64,000 nt of DNA from Halomonas sp. LBP4 (GTDB lineage Bacteria > Pseudomonadota > Gammaproteobacteria > Pseudomonadales > Halomonadaceae), in assembly GCF_003202205.1 (NCBI RefSeq), contig NZ_PDOG01000003.1:203761-267760 (forward strand), given 5' to 3'. How positions within the stretch are numbered: the stretch's first letter is position 1; each line of letters opens with the position of its first letter. Below the pieces are notes generated by a model. That model had not been told where the DNA came from and searched no databases. It was given only the letters and a program-made list of their open reading frames with translations. Made by a program: the position numbers and the translations under genes. Of the stretch, positions 44,778 to 53,170 are shown piece after piece.

Positions 44778-45539
44778 TCATCGGTTTGAACTGAGGGCCC
44801 TCTCAACATCCTCGCGAAACTCGATGTACGCACGCTCAACACTGGACTCGCTCATGCCCAGCTTGTCTGCCACTTTGCTGTAAACGCTTTTGGGCGAGCC
44901 TTTGCTGGCTGGATTGTTATCAGGGTCGTCGAAACGAAACTGGCCAACCATGAGAGCGGCTGTCCAGCGCTTGGGGTTTGTGCGGTCAAGCGCTTTCGTT
45001 GGGTGCTCGAATCGCTTCTTTGTCCAGAACTCACCTATGTACTTATCGTACCGCCTCAGGTATCTGAGCACCGGCCAATAAATCAGTCCCAGCGAGCGTT
45101 TCGGAGGGGGCACGTCAAGGTCGTTTGCTTTCAGTATCGTGTGCAGAGCCCACATGAAATCCGCCTTGTCCTCCTGCTCCTTGGTAGGTTCGAGTGGATA
45201 GTCGGGACGTTCCGGATCATGAAAAGACTCCCCATCAACTCTCGCCTTAAACTTCTTATGAAGATACTCATTGCGTTCACGATAAGAAGGGTGATCGCCA
45301 TATAGATAATCAGGGTAGTCTGTATTTCTACCAAACTCTGACATGCCATGAAGGGTCATTGATATTGCTAAGTCGTACTCCATGCCACTGTTATCTGAAC
45401 GCCCCCTTCGCATCGCGTAAGCGTAGAGTGCAGCACCAACGTACTCCCTGGCTTCAGTCCCTTCTTTGCTGGTCATCGCTTCAAGTCGGTCAATCACACT
45501 ATCCAGGTCCTCCTGGATCCTCATCAGCTCATTCAGCAT
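44778..45539 (-). CDS. Uncharacterised 253-aa protein of the element
   Basis: The start MLNELMRIQEDLDSVIDRLE is a coiled coil; the middle is rich in aromatic and charged residues (DYPDYLYGDHPSYRERNEYL). The C-terminal part has a helix-turn-helix-like stretch (SVYSKVADKLGMSESSVERA). The gene is clearly less GC-rich than the surroundings, a sign of recent transfer. ATG 45539 has GGGGTGG upstream. Family not recognised; the C-terminal HTH suggests DNA binding. Confidence 0.65.
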   Translation of the reverse strand: MLNELMRIQEDLDSVIDRLEAMTSKEGTEAREYVGAALYAYAMRRGRSDNSGMEYDLAISMTLHGMSEFGRNTDYPDYLYGDHPSYRERNEYLHKKFKARVDGESFHDPERPDYPLEPTKEQEDKADFMWALHTILKANDLDVPPPKRSLGLIYWPVLRYLRRYDKYIGEFWTKKRFEHPTKALDRTNPKRWTAALMVGQFRFDDPDNNPASKGSPKSVYSKVADKLGMSESSVERAYIEFREDVERALSSNR

Positions 45540-45680
45540 GGTGCCACCCCAATGGCGGAAACATAGTCCGCCGCAACCCTTGTAACCACGGGGGTCAAGC
45601 AAGCCTGATCCCCGTTTCCCAACATCCGAGCCCACATAAGGGGCGGCCGGTGCGGGTTGCCGCGCCGGCCGGCCAGGGAG

Positions 45681-45962
45681 TTATTGCTTGTCCTCCTTCA
45701 TAGCCTCTGCCATCTCCTCCCATTCATCGCCGATCTCGGACAGCACTCGGGCTTTCTCTCGCAGGACCTTGAGCAGGGCGCCCCGATGGTAATCAGTCAT
45801 AAATGGCTCAGGGCCCATGCTGGCACGCCGACCTATGTCCTCGTCGATCAGTTGGACGATGACGTCTATCGCGTACCCGGCATCTTGAACCTTCTCGGCG
45901 TGCAGGCCCAGGGCGCGGGCGTCGATGTGCTTGGCGCTGCTCGTGATAGCATTGTGTTGCAT
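45681..45962 (-). CDS. Uncharacterised 93-aa protein of the element
   Basis: MQHNAITSSAKHIDARALGL followed by helices (AIDVIVQLIDEDIGRR, LLKVLREKARVLSEIGDEWE) and a Lys/Glu-rich end. A short all-alpha protein of a kind often found beside island integrases and in antirepressor neighbourhoods. It lies 68 bases downstream of the integrase stop on the same strand. No function assigned. Confidence 0.55.
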   Translation of the reverse strand: MQHNAITSSAKHIDARALGLHAEKVQDAGYAIDVIVQLIDEDIGRRASMGPEPFMTDYHRGALLKVLREKARVLSEIGDEWEEMAEAMKEDKQ

Positions 45963-46030
45963 GACGGCAGTCTCCTATGTGGTGCCGTTGTGTCGGCCCT
46001 GGGGTGTGTCCGCACCCTGGGGCCACCTTG

Positions 46031-47314
46031 TCAGCCCTCTTGGGCTCGAATCGGCGTCACGCTGGATTGCGTGGCACCCTCGGCGCAGAATTGCGCCCAG
46101 TCCTTCATCAGCCGGCGACGCTTCTCGAGCAGGTCGCCGCGGCGGTATGCGGCTTCGGCCTTGTTCTTGATGACGTGGGCCAGGGCCATCTCGCAGATGT
46201 CGCCCGGGTATGCGGTACGCTCACCGGCCCAATCTCTGAACGTCGATCGGAAGCCGTGGGCGGTGACGACGCCGCCGGTGTTCGGGTCGCGGTACTTCTG
46301 GCCCTCGGGCATGGCGCTGTCCATCCGCTTGATGACGGCCGTCAGCGTGTTCTCGGACAGCAGCTTGCCGCGGGAAGACGGAAATACCAGGTCGGTGCCC
46401 TCGTGCCTCGGTTGCGCCTTCAGAAGCGCCACAGCGGCCCGCGAGAGGGGTACGCGGTGTTCCTTTCCCGCCTTCATGCGGTCGGCGGGAATCGTCCACA
46501 GGCGCGCCTCCAGGTCGATCTCGCTCCAGCGGACCCCTTTGGCTTCACGGGAGCGTGTAGCGGTTAGGATAGCGAACTCCAGGCAGCGGGCGCCGCCGCC
46601 CTCCATGGTCGCCAGGTGGCGCATGAAGCGGGGTATGTCGTCGATCGGCAGGGCGGAGTGGTGGCGCTTCGTGGCGACCTTGCTGGGGTTGGGCAGTCGG
46701 GCGTCCAGGTTGCCGCGCCAGCGGGCCGGGTTGTCGCCGGCCCGGTGGCCGCCGGCGGTGGCCCAATCCAGCACTTTCTCGACGCGACCCCGTAGGCGCT
46801 TGGCGGTCTCGGTCTTGGCCAGCCACAGATTATCCCGGGTCAGCAGCTCCTCGATGTCCGCCAGGGCGATCTCGTCGACGCGCTTCCTGCCGATGACAGG
46901 CGAGGCGTAAGTGGCCAGGGTGCTCTCCCACTGGGCGGCGTGCTTGGCGTTCTTGAACTCATGGCGCTTGAGGGTCAGGAACTTCTCGGTCGCTTCGTCG
47001 AAGGTAAGGCGCTGCGTTTGCGTCAGCATGGCCAGGCGGGCGGCGCGCTTCTCTTCTACCGGGTCGATGCCGGAGGCGATCTGTTCTCGCAGGGTGCGGG
47101 CTTTCGCTCTGGCGTCGGACAGGGGGACATCAGGGAAGCCCCCCAGGCCAATGTCCCGGCGACGGGCCCCTACCTTGATGCGCAGGACCCATGAACGAGC
47201 TCCGCTCTTTGTCACCTGCAGCTGCAGGCCTGCAACGCCACCAACGGCGTACAGCCCTGGGGCTGTGAGGCGCCTTACCTCAGCGGCGGACATTTCGCGG
47301 GCTTTCTTCGGCAT
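46031..47314 (-). CDS. Tyrosine-type site-specific integrase (P4 family)
   Basis: The 427-aa recombinase has the N-terminal arm-binding DUF4102 region (LTAPGLYAVGGVAGLQLQV, IGLGGFPDVPLSDARAKA), a SAM-like core-binding domain (about 105-200) and a catalytic domain with Arg in TATRSREAKGVRW, the H-x-x-R in AHGFRSTFRDWA and the nucleophile in AAYRRGDLLEKRR. It lies 148 bases from attR and reads inward. It should catalyse insertion into, and excision from, the tRNA-Ser 3' end. GGAGGAAGG precedes the ATG. Confidence 0.93.
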   Translation of the reverse strand: MPKKAREMSAAEVRRLTAPGLYAVGGVAGLQLQVTKSGARSWVLRIKVGARRRDIGLGGFPDVPLSDARAKARTLREQIASGIDPVEEKRAARLAMLTQTQRLTFDEATEKFLTLKRHEFKNAKHAAQWESTLATYASPVIGRKRVDEIALADIEELLTRDNLWLAKTETAKRLRGRVEKVLDWATAGGHRAGDNPARWRGNLDARLPNPSKVATKRHHSALPIDDIPRFMRHLATMEGGGARCLEFAILTATRSREAKGVRWSEIDLEARLWTIPADRMKAGKEHRVPLSRAAVALLKAQPRHEGTDLVFPSSRGKLLSENTLTAVIKRMDSAMPEGQKYRDPNTGGVVTAHGFRSTFRDWAGERTAYPGDICEMALAHVIKNKAEAAYRRGDLLEKRRRLMKDWAQFCAEGATQSSVTPIRAQEG

Positions 47315-47358
47315 CGACCTTCCTCCAACTACCTACCCAACATTGCAGGTGTAATTGG

Positions 47359-47387
47359 ATGATAGGCGATGAAATGGCTTAACACAA
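47359..47387 (-). promoter_or_regulatory. Candidate promoter of the integrase gene
   Basis: On the minus strand TTGTGT (47387-47382), 17 bases and TATCAT (47364-47359) precede int by about 45 bases. The CCCAACA arm-like site lies between it and the start codon, so integrase could repress its own promoter. Confidence 0.45.
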
Positions 47388-47461
47388 TAAATCTAGATAT
47401 TGCGGGGCTTAGGCGGGGTTGTTAATACGCTATGACACGCGGTGAAGTGTGGAGGAGGCGG

Positions 47462-47476
47462 CCTCCCCCTCCGCCA
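47462..47476 (+). other. attR core
   Basis: An exact second copy of CCTCCCCCTCCGCCA, the tRNA-Ser 3' end, at the far end of the element. Confidence 0.85.
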
Positions 47477-47485
47477 CGAGATTAT

Positions 47486-47528
47486 GAAGGCGAATCAACA
47501 CTTATGTTGATTCGCCTTCTTCGTTTTT
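47486..47528 (+). terminator. Displaced chromosomal tRNA-Ser terminator
   Basis: GAAGGCGAATCAACA pairs perfectly with TGTTGATTCGCCTTC around CTTA and is followed by TTCGTTTTT. It lies ten bases after attR, where the terminator of an uninterrupted tRNA-Ser would be. Confidence 0.85.
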
Positions 47529-47532
47529 GGCG

Positions 47533-47563
47533 TTTGGGAAGGATTTGGGAACAAGCCTGGGAA
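47533..47563. repeat. TTTGGGAA-type direct repeats downstream of attR
   Basis: TTTGGGAA at 47533-47540 and 47544-47551, with a CTGGGAA at 47557-47563. They resemble integrase arm sites but differ from the TTGGGTAT type of the resident element, and may be left from another island that used the same tRNA. Confidence 0.4.
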
Positions 47564-47566
47564 CGG

Positions 47567-47665
47567 TCAGAGCTCCAGAAGCTTTTCGACCATGGCGGGG
47601 ACGTCCTGGCCGTCGGTGCGGATCCACTTGCCGTAACGCCGCTGGAACTCGAGCCCGACTGGCAC
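47567..47665 (-). pseudogene. Possible gene fragment (C-terminal 32 codons)
   Basis: On the minus strand the frame ending TGA at 47567 reads [20 protein letters not shown] then [10 protein letters not shown] and is blocked upstream by a stop. It looks like a true protein end rather than noise, but I cannot name the family. The rest of 47600-47826 shows nothing else. Confidence 0.3.
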
Positions 47666-47826
47666 CGACTATGCGGCGTGAGCCGCTGGCTGCAGGAGAG
47701 CAAAGCTGCTCGGATGGTGTCGGTTTCCAAACGGCGGCGGACAGGGCATGCTGGAGCCGAGATGCCGGCCAGGGCAGCGGGTGCCGTGCCATCATCGTGA
47801 CCAGAACCAAGGAATGGAGGACTCCC

Positions 47827-48168
47827 ATGTCTGAACGAGTGATTCTCACCACTTCGTCGCACCTCGAGGGCTACCGAGTCACCGAGCACATCGACATCGT
47901 ATCCGCCGAGTGCGTGTTCGGCATGAACATCCTCAAGGACATGTTCGCCGGTTTCCGCGACTTCTTCGGCGGGCGCAACAAGTCGTCCCAGGACGCGTTG
48001 CGCGATGCGAGGGTGGCCTGCCTGGACGAGCTGCGCCGGGAAGCGGAGGAGATGGGGGCCAACGCGGTGATCGGCATCGATCTGGACTACAGCGAGATCT
48101 CCGGCGGCGGCAAGTCGATGCTGTTCCTGGTGGCTACCGGCACCGCCGTGAAAGTCACCAGGGCCTGA
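47827..48168 (+). CDS. YbjQ/UPF0145-family protein
   Basis: The 113-aa protein has the YbjQ pattern: [20 protein letters not shown], then [39 protein letters not shown] and [20 protein letters not shown]. Family members form pentameric rings of unknown role and are sometimes annotated as heavy-metal-binding. ATG 47827 has AATGGAGG upstream, so the long upstream extension of the frame is not used. Confidence 0.9.
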   Translation: MSERVILTTSSHLEGYRVTEHIDIVSAECVFGMNILKDMFAGFRDFFGGRNKSSQDALRDARVACLDELRREAEEMGANAVIGIDLDYSEISGGGKSMLFLVATGTAVKVTRA

Positions 48169-48268
48169 GCCGCCCCCGCGCTGACTCCTGTGAGCTGGTG
48201 TCTCGACAGGTGCTGCGACCCCATGCTATGCATCCAGTGTGCTCGCGACAGCGGAGGAGGCGACGGTC

Positions 48269-48442
48269 ATGGCCTTCCATAACCCGAATCCGAAAATCCG
48301 CGCGCTCGAGCAGCGCAATGCCCGGTTGCGCGCCAAGCTGTTCGCCAGGTTGTTTGGTGGTGCATGGCGTGGACTCCGCAAGACCATCTTGCGCCTGTCG
48401 AGCATTCGATTCCGCCGCCGTCGGCGCCACCCTCGAGAGTGA
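48269..48442 (+). CDS. Small basic protein, possibly a truncated gene (57 aa)
   Basis: MAFHNPNPKIRALEQRNARL then RAKLFARLFGGAWRGLRKTI and an Arg-rich end. GGAGGAGG lies eight bases before the ATG, a strong start signal. The Arg-rich tail and abrupt end may reflect truncation or a frameshift. No family recognised. Confidence 0.4.
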   Translation: MAFHNPNPKIRALEQRNARLRAKLFARLFGGAWRGLRKTILRLSSIRFRRRRRHPRE

Positions 48443-48903
48443 TCCGCTGGGCCTCCCGCATCGGTACCAGTTGCCGAGCGGTGGGATTCGCGGTGGAGCG
48501 ATACGGCCCCACCTCAAGGCCACGCGGCTTCGCCGCCAGGCCAACCCCAGGCCCGCAAGGCTGACGCCCTGGTGATCAGACGCCAACCTTCACCGCTCGC
48601 GCCGTCCCTTGCCCACACCGCGGCCAGCCCCCGGCCAGCCGCCACGCCCGTGGCCACGGCGCTGCGTTGGCGTGCGGGTCACGCTGCGCGCCACCCTCGC
48701 CGCGGGAGTGTCCTTCCCCAGCGTCGACCTCAATCCCGTCCCCGGCTTCGCCGGCGGCTGCGCCGGTGCTCACCGCCGACCATGCTGTGCGGCGCCTTCC
48801 GACCCTCGTAAATCACCGACTTCATCAACCACGAGGCCCTCGAGCATGCCGGCGGACGTACCCAGTGTATCCGTCCGGCGAACCCATCTTCCGCTGAGGC
48901 CTG

Positions 48904-49017
48904 CAGCCCGATGCCTCGATCGCCCAAGTCGCCCTGCAGCACGGACTGAATACCAATCTCGTTCAGACCTGGATCTGCAAGGCCAAGCGGCAAAGCCGGT
49001 TACCGGTCACGTCGGAC
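48904..49017 (+). pseudogene. Fragment of an IS66/IS3-type TnpA (OrfA)
   Basis: The frame reads QPDASIAQVALQHGLNTNLV then QTWICKAKR, matching the helix-turn-helix of IS66-type accessory protein TnpA (typically PGASVA-x-VA-x-x-HGLN-x-NL-x-x-KW). No start, no flanking tnpB/tnpC and no inverted repeats are visible, so it is a remnant. I see no other gene in 48443-49204. Confidence 0.45.
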
Positions 49018-49204
49018 TTTGTACTACTACCCGTCCCGGCAACTGTCCTATCCACATCTCAGCGTTCCCCGAAGCGATTATCTTTATTTCGAGCCCTCTG
49101 TCATGAATATCCCGGGATATACGTAATCAAGAACGCATAAGCCACGGCCACTGTAACAACGATCCGCTACGCTGAAACTGACAACTGATCGGGAGGGTGT
49201 CGCC

Positions 49205-50869
49205 ATGCCTCGCAATCTAGTCCAGTTTCAAACCGGCTTGTCGCTGCCGACCTACGTTATCTTCGTGGCAGGACTGTCATTCAGCTATTCCGCACTGGCC
49301 GAACAGGGGTACCCCCAAGGGGAGGAAGTAGTAGTGCCGAAGGGCGATGATATCGGCACGGTGGACTTTCGCGTCTCCTGCGACGATGCCGTGAAGCAGC
49401 GCTTTGACCGGGCATTGGGCCTGATGCATCACATGATGTACGAGCAGGCCCGTGCGGAGTTCGGTGCCATTACTGAGACGGACCCCAACTGTGCGATGGC
49501 TCATTGGGGCGTCGCCACTACCCTGTTTCAGCCGCTGTGGCCGGAACGCCCCGATCAGGCAGCCCTCCAGCGGGGGTGGGACGAGATCAGCAAGGCCATC
49601 GACCTGGAGCCGGAAACCGAGCGCGAGCGTTTGCTGGTGGACGCGACTGCGGGATTCTTCCGCGAACCGGACACAGCGGCCTACTGGGATCGGATCGATC
49701 GCTGGGCCAAGGGCATGGCCGCGGCCTATGAGGCCAATCCGGATGACCTGGACACCGCAGCGCTTTATGGCCTGTCGCTGGTGGCTGTCGCAGCAAGGGC
49801 CGAGGACCGCAATCCGCTGCTCGACGAAGCGGAAGCGGTCCTGCGCGCGGTGTGGGAGGAAGAATCCACCCACCCGGGCGCCATCCACTACTCCATCCAC
49901 GCCACCGACGTCGAAGGCCGCGCGGAAAATGCGCTCGACCTGGTGGAGGTCTACGCAGACATCGCCCCCGAGGTAACCCACGCCCGGCACATGCCGTCAC
50001 ACATCTATGTCCGCCTGGGGAAGTGGTCCGAGGTCATTGACTGGAACCGGCGTTCGGTGGATGCCGCGCTCCGGAGCCCAGTGAACGACAGCATATCGCT
50101 GCACTACCTCCACGGCAGCGACTACCTGGTCTACGGCTACCTTCAAAAAGGCAATGACACCAAGGCACAGGAAATCTTCGAAGAGGCCATGGCGCATGAC
50201 AACCACCAGCCATCATTTGCTGCCGCCTTCCATGCCGCTGCCATACCCGCCCGTCTGGCCGTCGAGCAGCGAGACTGGGGAAGGGCCACGGCCCTGAAGC
50301 CGAGGACGCCAGACTACCTGCCCTGGGACCAGTCCCTCTGGGCAGAGGGGCTGACCTGGTACGCGCGCGGACTCGGTGGCGTGCACAGCGGTGAACTGGA
50401 CATCGCCCACGAGGCCGAGGAACGCCTCAAGGCTCTTCGAGACCAGGCAAAAGCCGAGGGCGAGGACGTCTTTGCCACCTATCTCGAGGTCGACCGGCGC
50501 ATTCTCTCCGGCTGGATTGCTCACGCCGACGATGACATCGGGGAAGCCATCGAGCTGATGCAATCGGCCGCCGAGTTGGAAGGGACGACGGAAAAACACC
50601 CCATCACTCCCGGCGCCCTGCTCCCGCCCTATGAGGCCCTGGGTGATCTCCTACTGACTCGGGACCGTCCTGCCGAAGCCCTGGAGGCCTATCGGGCCTC
50701 CGACGAGATCTGGCCCGGCCGCTACAATACCTTGCTGGGCGCTGCACGTGCCGCGCAAGCTGCCGAGGACGATACCGCGGCTCGAGAGTACTACCGGCAG
50801 CTCTTGGAGATCGCCGGCGATTCGGAGCGTGATGCTATTCGTGAGGCCAGGGCTTTCGTCGAGGGATAG
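49205..50869 (+). CDS. Exported tetratricopeptide-repeat protein (554 aa)
   Basis: An N-terminal signal peptide (hydrophobic about 12-32, cleavage near ALA-EQG) precedes a chain of TPR helices. Examples are GLMHHMMYEQARAEFGAITE, DPNCAMAHWGVATTLFQPLW, AHDNHQPSFAAAFHAAAI and the end DRPAEALEAYRASDEIWPGR. The segment THPGAIHYSIHA...HARHMPSHIYVRLGKW is conserved in a family of periplasmic TPR proteins of unknown role. It stands alone, between transposase remnants and a gene-poor stretch. GGGAGGGTG precedes the ATG. Confidence 0.85.
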   Translation: MPRNLVQFQTGLSLPTYVIFVAGLSFSYSALAEQGYPQGEEVVVPKGDDIGTVDFRVSCDDAVKQRFDRALGLMHHMMYEQARAEFGAITETDPNCAMAHWGVATTLFQPLWPERPDQAALQRGWDEISKAIDLEPETERERLLVDATAGFFREPDTAAYWDRIDRWAKGMAAAYEANPDDLDTAALYGLSLVAVAARAEDRNPLLDEAEAVLRAVWEEESTHPGAIHYSIHATDVEGRAENALDLVEVYADIAPEVTHARHMPSHIYVRLGKWSEVIDWNRRSVDAALRSPVNDSISLHYLHGSDYLVYGYLQKGNDTKAQEIFEEAMAHDNHQPSFAAAFHAAAIPARLAVEQRDWGRATALKPRTPDYLPWDQSLWAEGLTWYARGLGGVHSGELDIAHEAEERLKALRDQAKAEGEDVFATYLEVDRRILSGWIAHADDDIGEAIELMQSAAELEGTTEKHPITPGALLPPYEALGDLLLTRDRPAEALEAYRASDEIWPGRYNTLLGAARAAQAAEDDTAAREYYRQLLEIAGDSERDAIREARAFVEG

Positions 50870-51409
50870 GCCCAGAAGGGATATCCCACCGCTTTCAAGC
50901 CGGCCGACTTCGACAACGCCATGCCGTGCATCACTCGACAGGTGATACACGGCATCTGTTTGGCGCCTGGGCAGCTATCCCTTGGCCGTTATTGCGGAAT
51001 TCGAATATCGCTTCGAGCGCGGGGCGATGATAGGGCGCTTCCAGTCTGTCGCCCTGAGAACGCTACCGATGCCGCATCGGCACTTTCCCCCCTCCGCGAT
51101 TACGCAATTTCTGTCAGTTTCGTGTAGTCTGTATTGTAATGTTGTGTTTCAAAATACTGCGATTCCGATAGTAGGTGGAAAGACCGAATATTTCATTCTG
51201 GCATGGCGGGAACCCTCCAGGGTGGCGCCGACGGTAGGGTAGGGCAAACGGCGCAGAAGGAAGCATCCATGGTTCATGATGCCCTTATAAAGAAGAGGGA
51301 GGTGTAATTGACAACGCCAGCATCAGCAGCCTGTAGCTTGACCGGCCGAAACCCGCGGCCAGGCTCGACAGGCTCCTGGGTCACCAGTTGAAGCACGGAG
51401 GTCATTACC
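50870..51409. other. Gene-poor stretch
   Basis: Reading both strands I see no convincing gene, RNA or repeat. The part 51090-51200 is markedly AT-richer than its surroundings and may be old transferred DNA. Confidence 0.5.
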
Positions 51410-51628
51410 ATGGCCAAGATTATTCAATTTCCGGTCGAGCGGGCTCGTCGTAGCGTCGGTATTCAGCCGTCCCCCATGTCGCTTGTCTGGTTTCCACTCG
51501 CCATGAGCGGCTATTTCTGGCTATGTTCGGCGGATGCGATGCTGAACTACTGGGGCTTCGTCAGCGGGCCCACCGGTCACAGCGACCGGTCGCCGCAACA
51601 CCGGTGCCAACCTGGACGCAGGGGCTGA
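51410..51628 (+). CDS. Small membrane protein, possibly truncated (72 aa)
   Basis: MAKIIQFPVERARRSVGIQP is a distinctive basic start, followed by a hydrophobic helix (SLVWFPLAMSGYFWLCSADA). GGAGGTCAT lies upstream at good spacing. The last 20 residues (HSDRSPQHRCQPGRRG) look out of frame, so the C-terminus may be altered by a frameshift. Function unknown. Between it and the next gene a perfect 11-bp hairpin (51746-51771) lacks a T-tract. Confidence 0.45.
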   Translation: MAKIIQFPVERARRSVGIQPSPMSLVWFPLAMSGYFWLCSADAMLNYWGFVSGPTGHSDRSPQHRCQPGRRG

Positions 51629-51887
51629 TGCACAGGTGCAGGACCGCTTGCACACGCCTGCTGAGTCGCGACGTTGCCGGGCACGATGGAGTTGAACGGC
51701 TGCCCCGAGGGTTCCATTCCCACTCGGCTCGACAGGCGACCTTGCCGATGCCGCTCACAGGAGCGGCATCGCCGTCGTCAGGGCCCGGCTGGTGTCTTTG
51801 CGTGCGCCCCCGGTATCTCACCTGCCCTTGACCTCCGGCCTCGCCTTGCCCAGCCTTGAAGCAGTTTCCTGCCTCGGGTACGACGCC

Positions 51888-52553
51888 ATGAGCGGTCGTC
51901 TTGCGCTTTACAGCGGTCCCGCACGCATAGCCGGCAAGCTCGGGATCGCCGAGCCGGAGCAGGCCTGGCCGCCTCGCTACAATGTGGCGCCCGGCACCTG
52001 GATCACCGGCATTCGCCGGCCGGTGCCGGAGGCAGGACCCGTCTTCGATGTGCTGTGGTGGGGCTTTCGGCCCCGCTGGGCCGGCGGCGATGCTCCCCAG
52101 CCGGTCAACGCCCGTGCCGAGAATCTCGACAGTTCCCGCTACTTCCGCGGTGCCTTTCATCATCACCGCTGCCTGTTGCCGGCCGACGGCTGGTACGAGT
52201 GGCTACCAGGGGAGGGCGGCAAGCAGCCCTGGTACTTCTGCCGGGAGGATCGCGAGCCGCTGTTCCTGGCCGGCCTCTGGGAGCCCTACGCCGACGAGAC
52301 CGCCTGTTGCGCGCTGATCACCGAGCCTGCCCGCGGCCTCGTTCGCCGGATTCACGGCCGCATGCCGATACTGATCGATGACAGCAGCCTCGCCGCCTGG
52401 CTCGACCCGACACTCGTCACCCGCGGTGCCATCCGCGGCGCCACGCACCACCTGAACGTTGATCACCTCGTCGCCTGGCCCGTGTCACCCCGGGTCAACT
52501 CTCCGACCCACGAGGGCCCCGACCTGATCGAGCCATTGGCAGATAGCGGGTAA
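51888..52553 (+). CDS. SRAP-domain (YedK/HMCES-like) protein with Ser in place of catalytic Cys2
   Basis: SRAP proteins shield abasic sites in single-stranded DNA by covalent linkage through the N-terminal Cys2. The 221-aa product has the fold's blocks: RYNVAPGTWITGIR, WWGFRPRWA, VNARAENLDSS, the active-site Glu in LLPADGWYEW, LAGLWEPYADE and the His in RIHGRMPILID. But the start reads M-S-G-R where the family has M-C-G-R, so the crosslinking thiol is absent. ATG 51888 fits the family; no in-frame Met-Cys precedes it. It may be inactive or use another chemistry. Confidence 0.88.
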   Translation: MSGRLALYSGPARIAGKLGIAEPEQAWPPRYNVAPGTWITGIRRPVPEAGPVFDVLWWGFRPRWAGGDAPQPVNARAENLDSSRYFRGAFHHHRCLLPADGWYEWLPGEGGKQPWYFCREDREPLFLAGLWEPYADETACCALITEPARGLVRRIHGRMPILIDDSSLAAWLDPTLVTRGAIRGATHHLNVDHLVAWPVSPRVNSPTHEGPDLIEPLADSG

Positions 52554-52572
52554 CCCCGGGCCGTGGCTCGTA

Positions 52573-52719
52573 CTACGCTTTGTCTGAAAAGTCGGCGAGC
52601 GATGACCAGACAAGGCAAAAATTGGCGAAAAGACGGAGTTTACGCAGTGTAAATGAGTACTTTGAGCCAATTTTTAACGCCGTATGGTCGAGCGCAGGCA
52701 GTTTTCAGACAAAGCGTAG
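52573..52719. mobile_element. 147-bp MITE-like element
   Basis: Perfect 18-bp terminal inverted repeats CTACGCTTTGTCTGAAAA (52573-52590) and its complement (52702-52719) bound a non-coding core, with GTA on both outer sides as a possible 3-bp target duplication. A much shorter relative lies at 53855-53899. Confidence 0.75.
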
Positions 52720-52759
52720 GTACTAGACTGCGGTATACCCATGGCCCGGGAGGCACCCG

Positions 52760-53170
52760 ATGAAACCCAGAATCAGCATGATCACCCTCGGGGTCAGCGA
52801 CCTGGCGCGCTCCATCCGATTCTATGAAGAGGGGTTGGGGTGGCCGCGCATGGAGTCGCCGCCGGAGGTCGCCTTCTTCACCCTCAACGGCACCTGGCTC
52901 GCGCTGTTCGGCCGCGAGTCACTGGCGGAAGATGCGGGGGTGCCGGCCGAGGGCTCTGGCTTCGCCGGGTTCAGCCTGGCCCACAACCTCGGCACCGAGG
53001 CGGAGGTCGATGCGCTGATGACCGAGGCGGTGGCCGCCGGGGCGACGCTGGTCAAGCCGGCCGGGAAGGTGTTCTGGGGCGGCTACTCGGGGTACTTCGC
53101 CGACCCGGACGGCTACCTATGGGAGGTGGCCCATAACCCCTTCGTCTGGATCGGCCCGAAAGACGAATAA
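52760..53170 (+). CDS. VOC-superfamily (glyoxalase-like) protein
   Basis: The 136-aa protein has the vicinal-oxygen-chelate pattern: MITLGVSDLARSIRFYEEGL at the start, FFTLNGTWLALFGRESLAED, and GYFADPDGYLWEVAHNP at the end. The Glu of WEVAHNP is a usual metal ligand, but the N-terminal His is replaced (I-T-L). This subfamily is annotated only as glyoxalase/bleomycin-resistance-like; its substrate is unknown. CGGGAGG lies upstream of ATG 52760. Confidence 0.85.
   Translation: MKPRISMITLGVSDLARSIRFYEEGLGWPRMESPPEVAFFTLNGTWLALFGRESLAEDAGVPAEGSGFAGFSLAHNLGTEAEVDALMTEAVAAGATLVKPAGKVFWGGYSGYFADPDGYLWEVAHNPFVWIGPKDE

Larger units (their letters stand above)
35684..47476. mobile_element. 11.8-kb integrative element at tRNA-Ser (satellite- or plasmid-like)
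   Basis: A 15-bp direct repeat CCTCCCCCTCCGCCA at 35684-35698 (tRNA 3' end) and 47462-47476 marks the ends. A tyrosine integrase lies next to the right end. Inside are an AlpA-like/KilA-N/replication-type operon, four iteron-like repeats and about fifteen small unknown genes, nearly all on the minus strand. Several genes are visibly less GC-rich than the flanks. There is no structural phage gene, portal, terminase, relaxase or mating gene that I recognise. Confidence 0.88.

Noticed and set aside
47482..47889. Plus-strand extension of the YbjQ-family frame upstream to 47527
   Set aside because: The strong ribosome binding site and family start are at 47827; the extension crosses the gene-fragment region and is compositionally noise.
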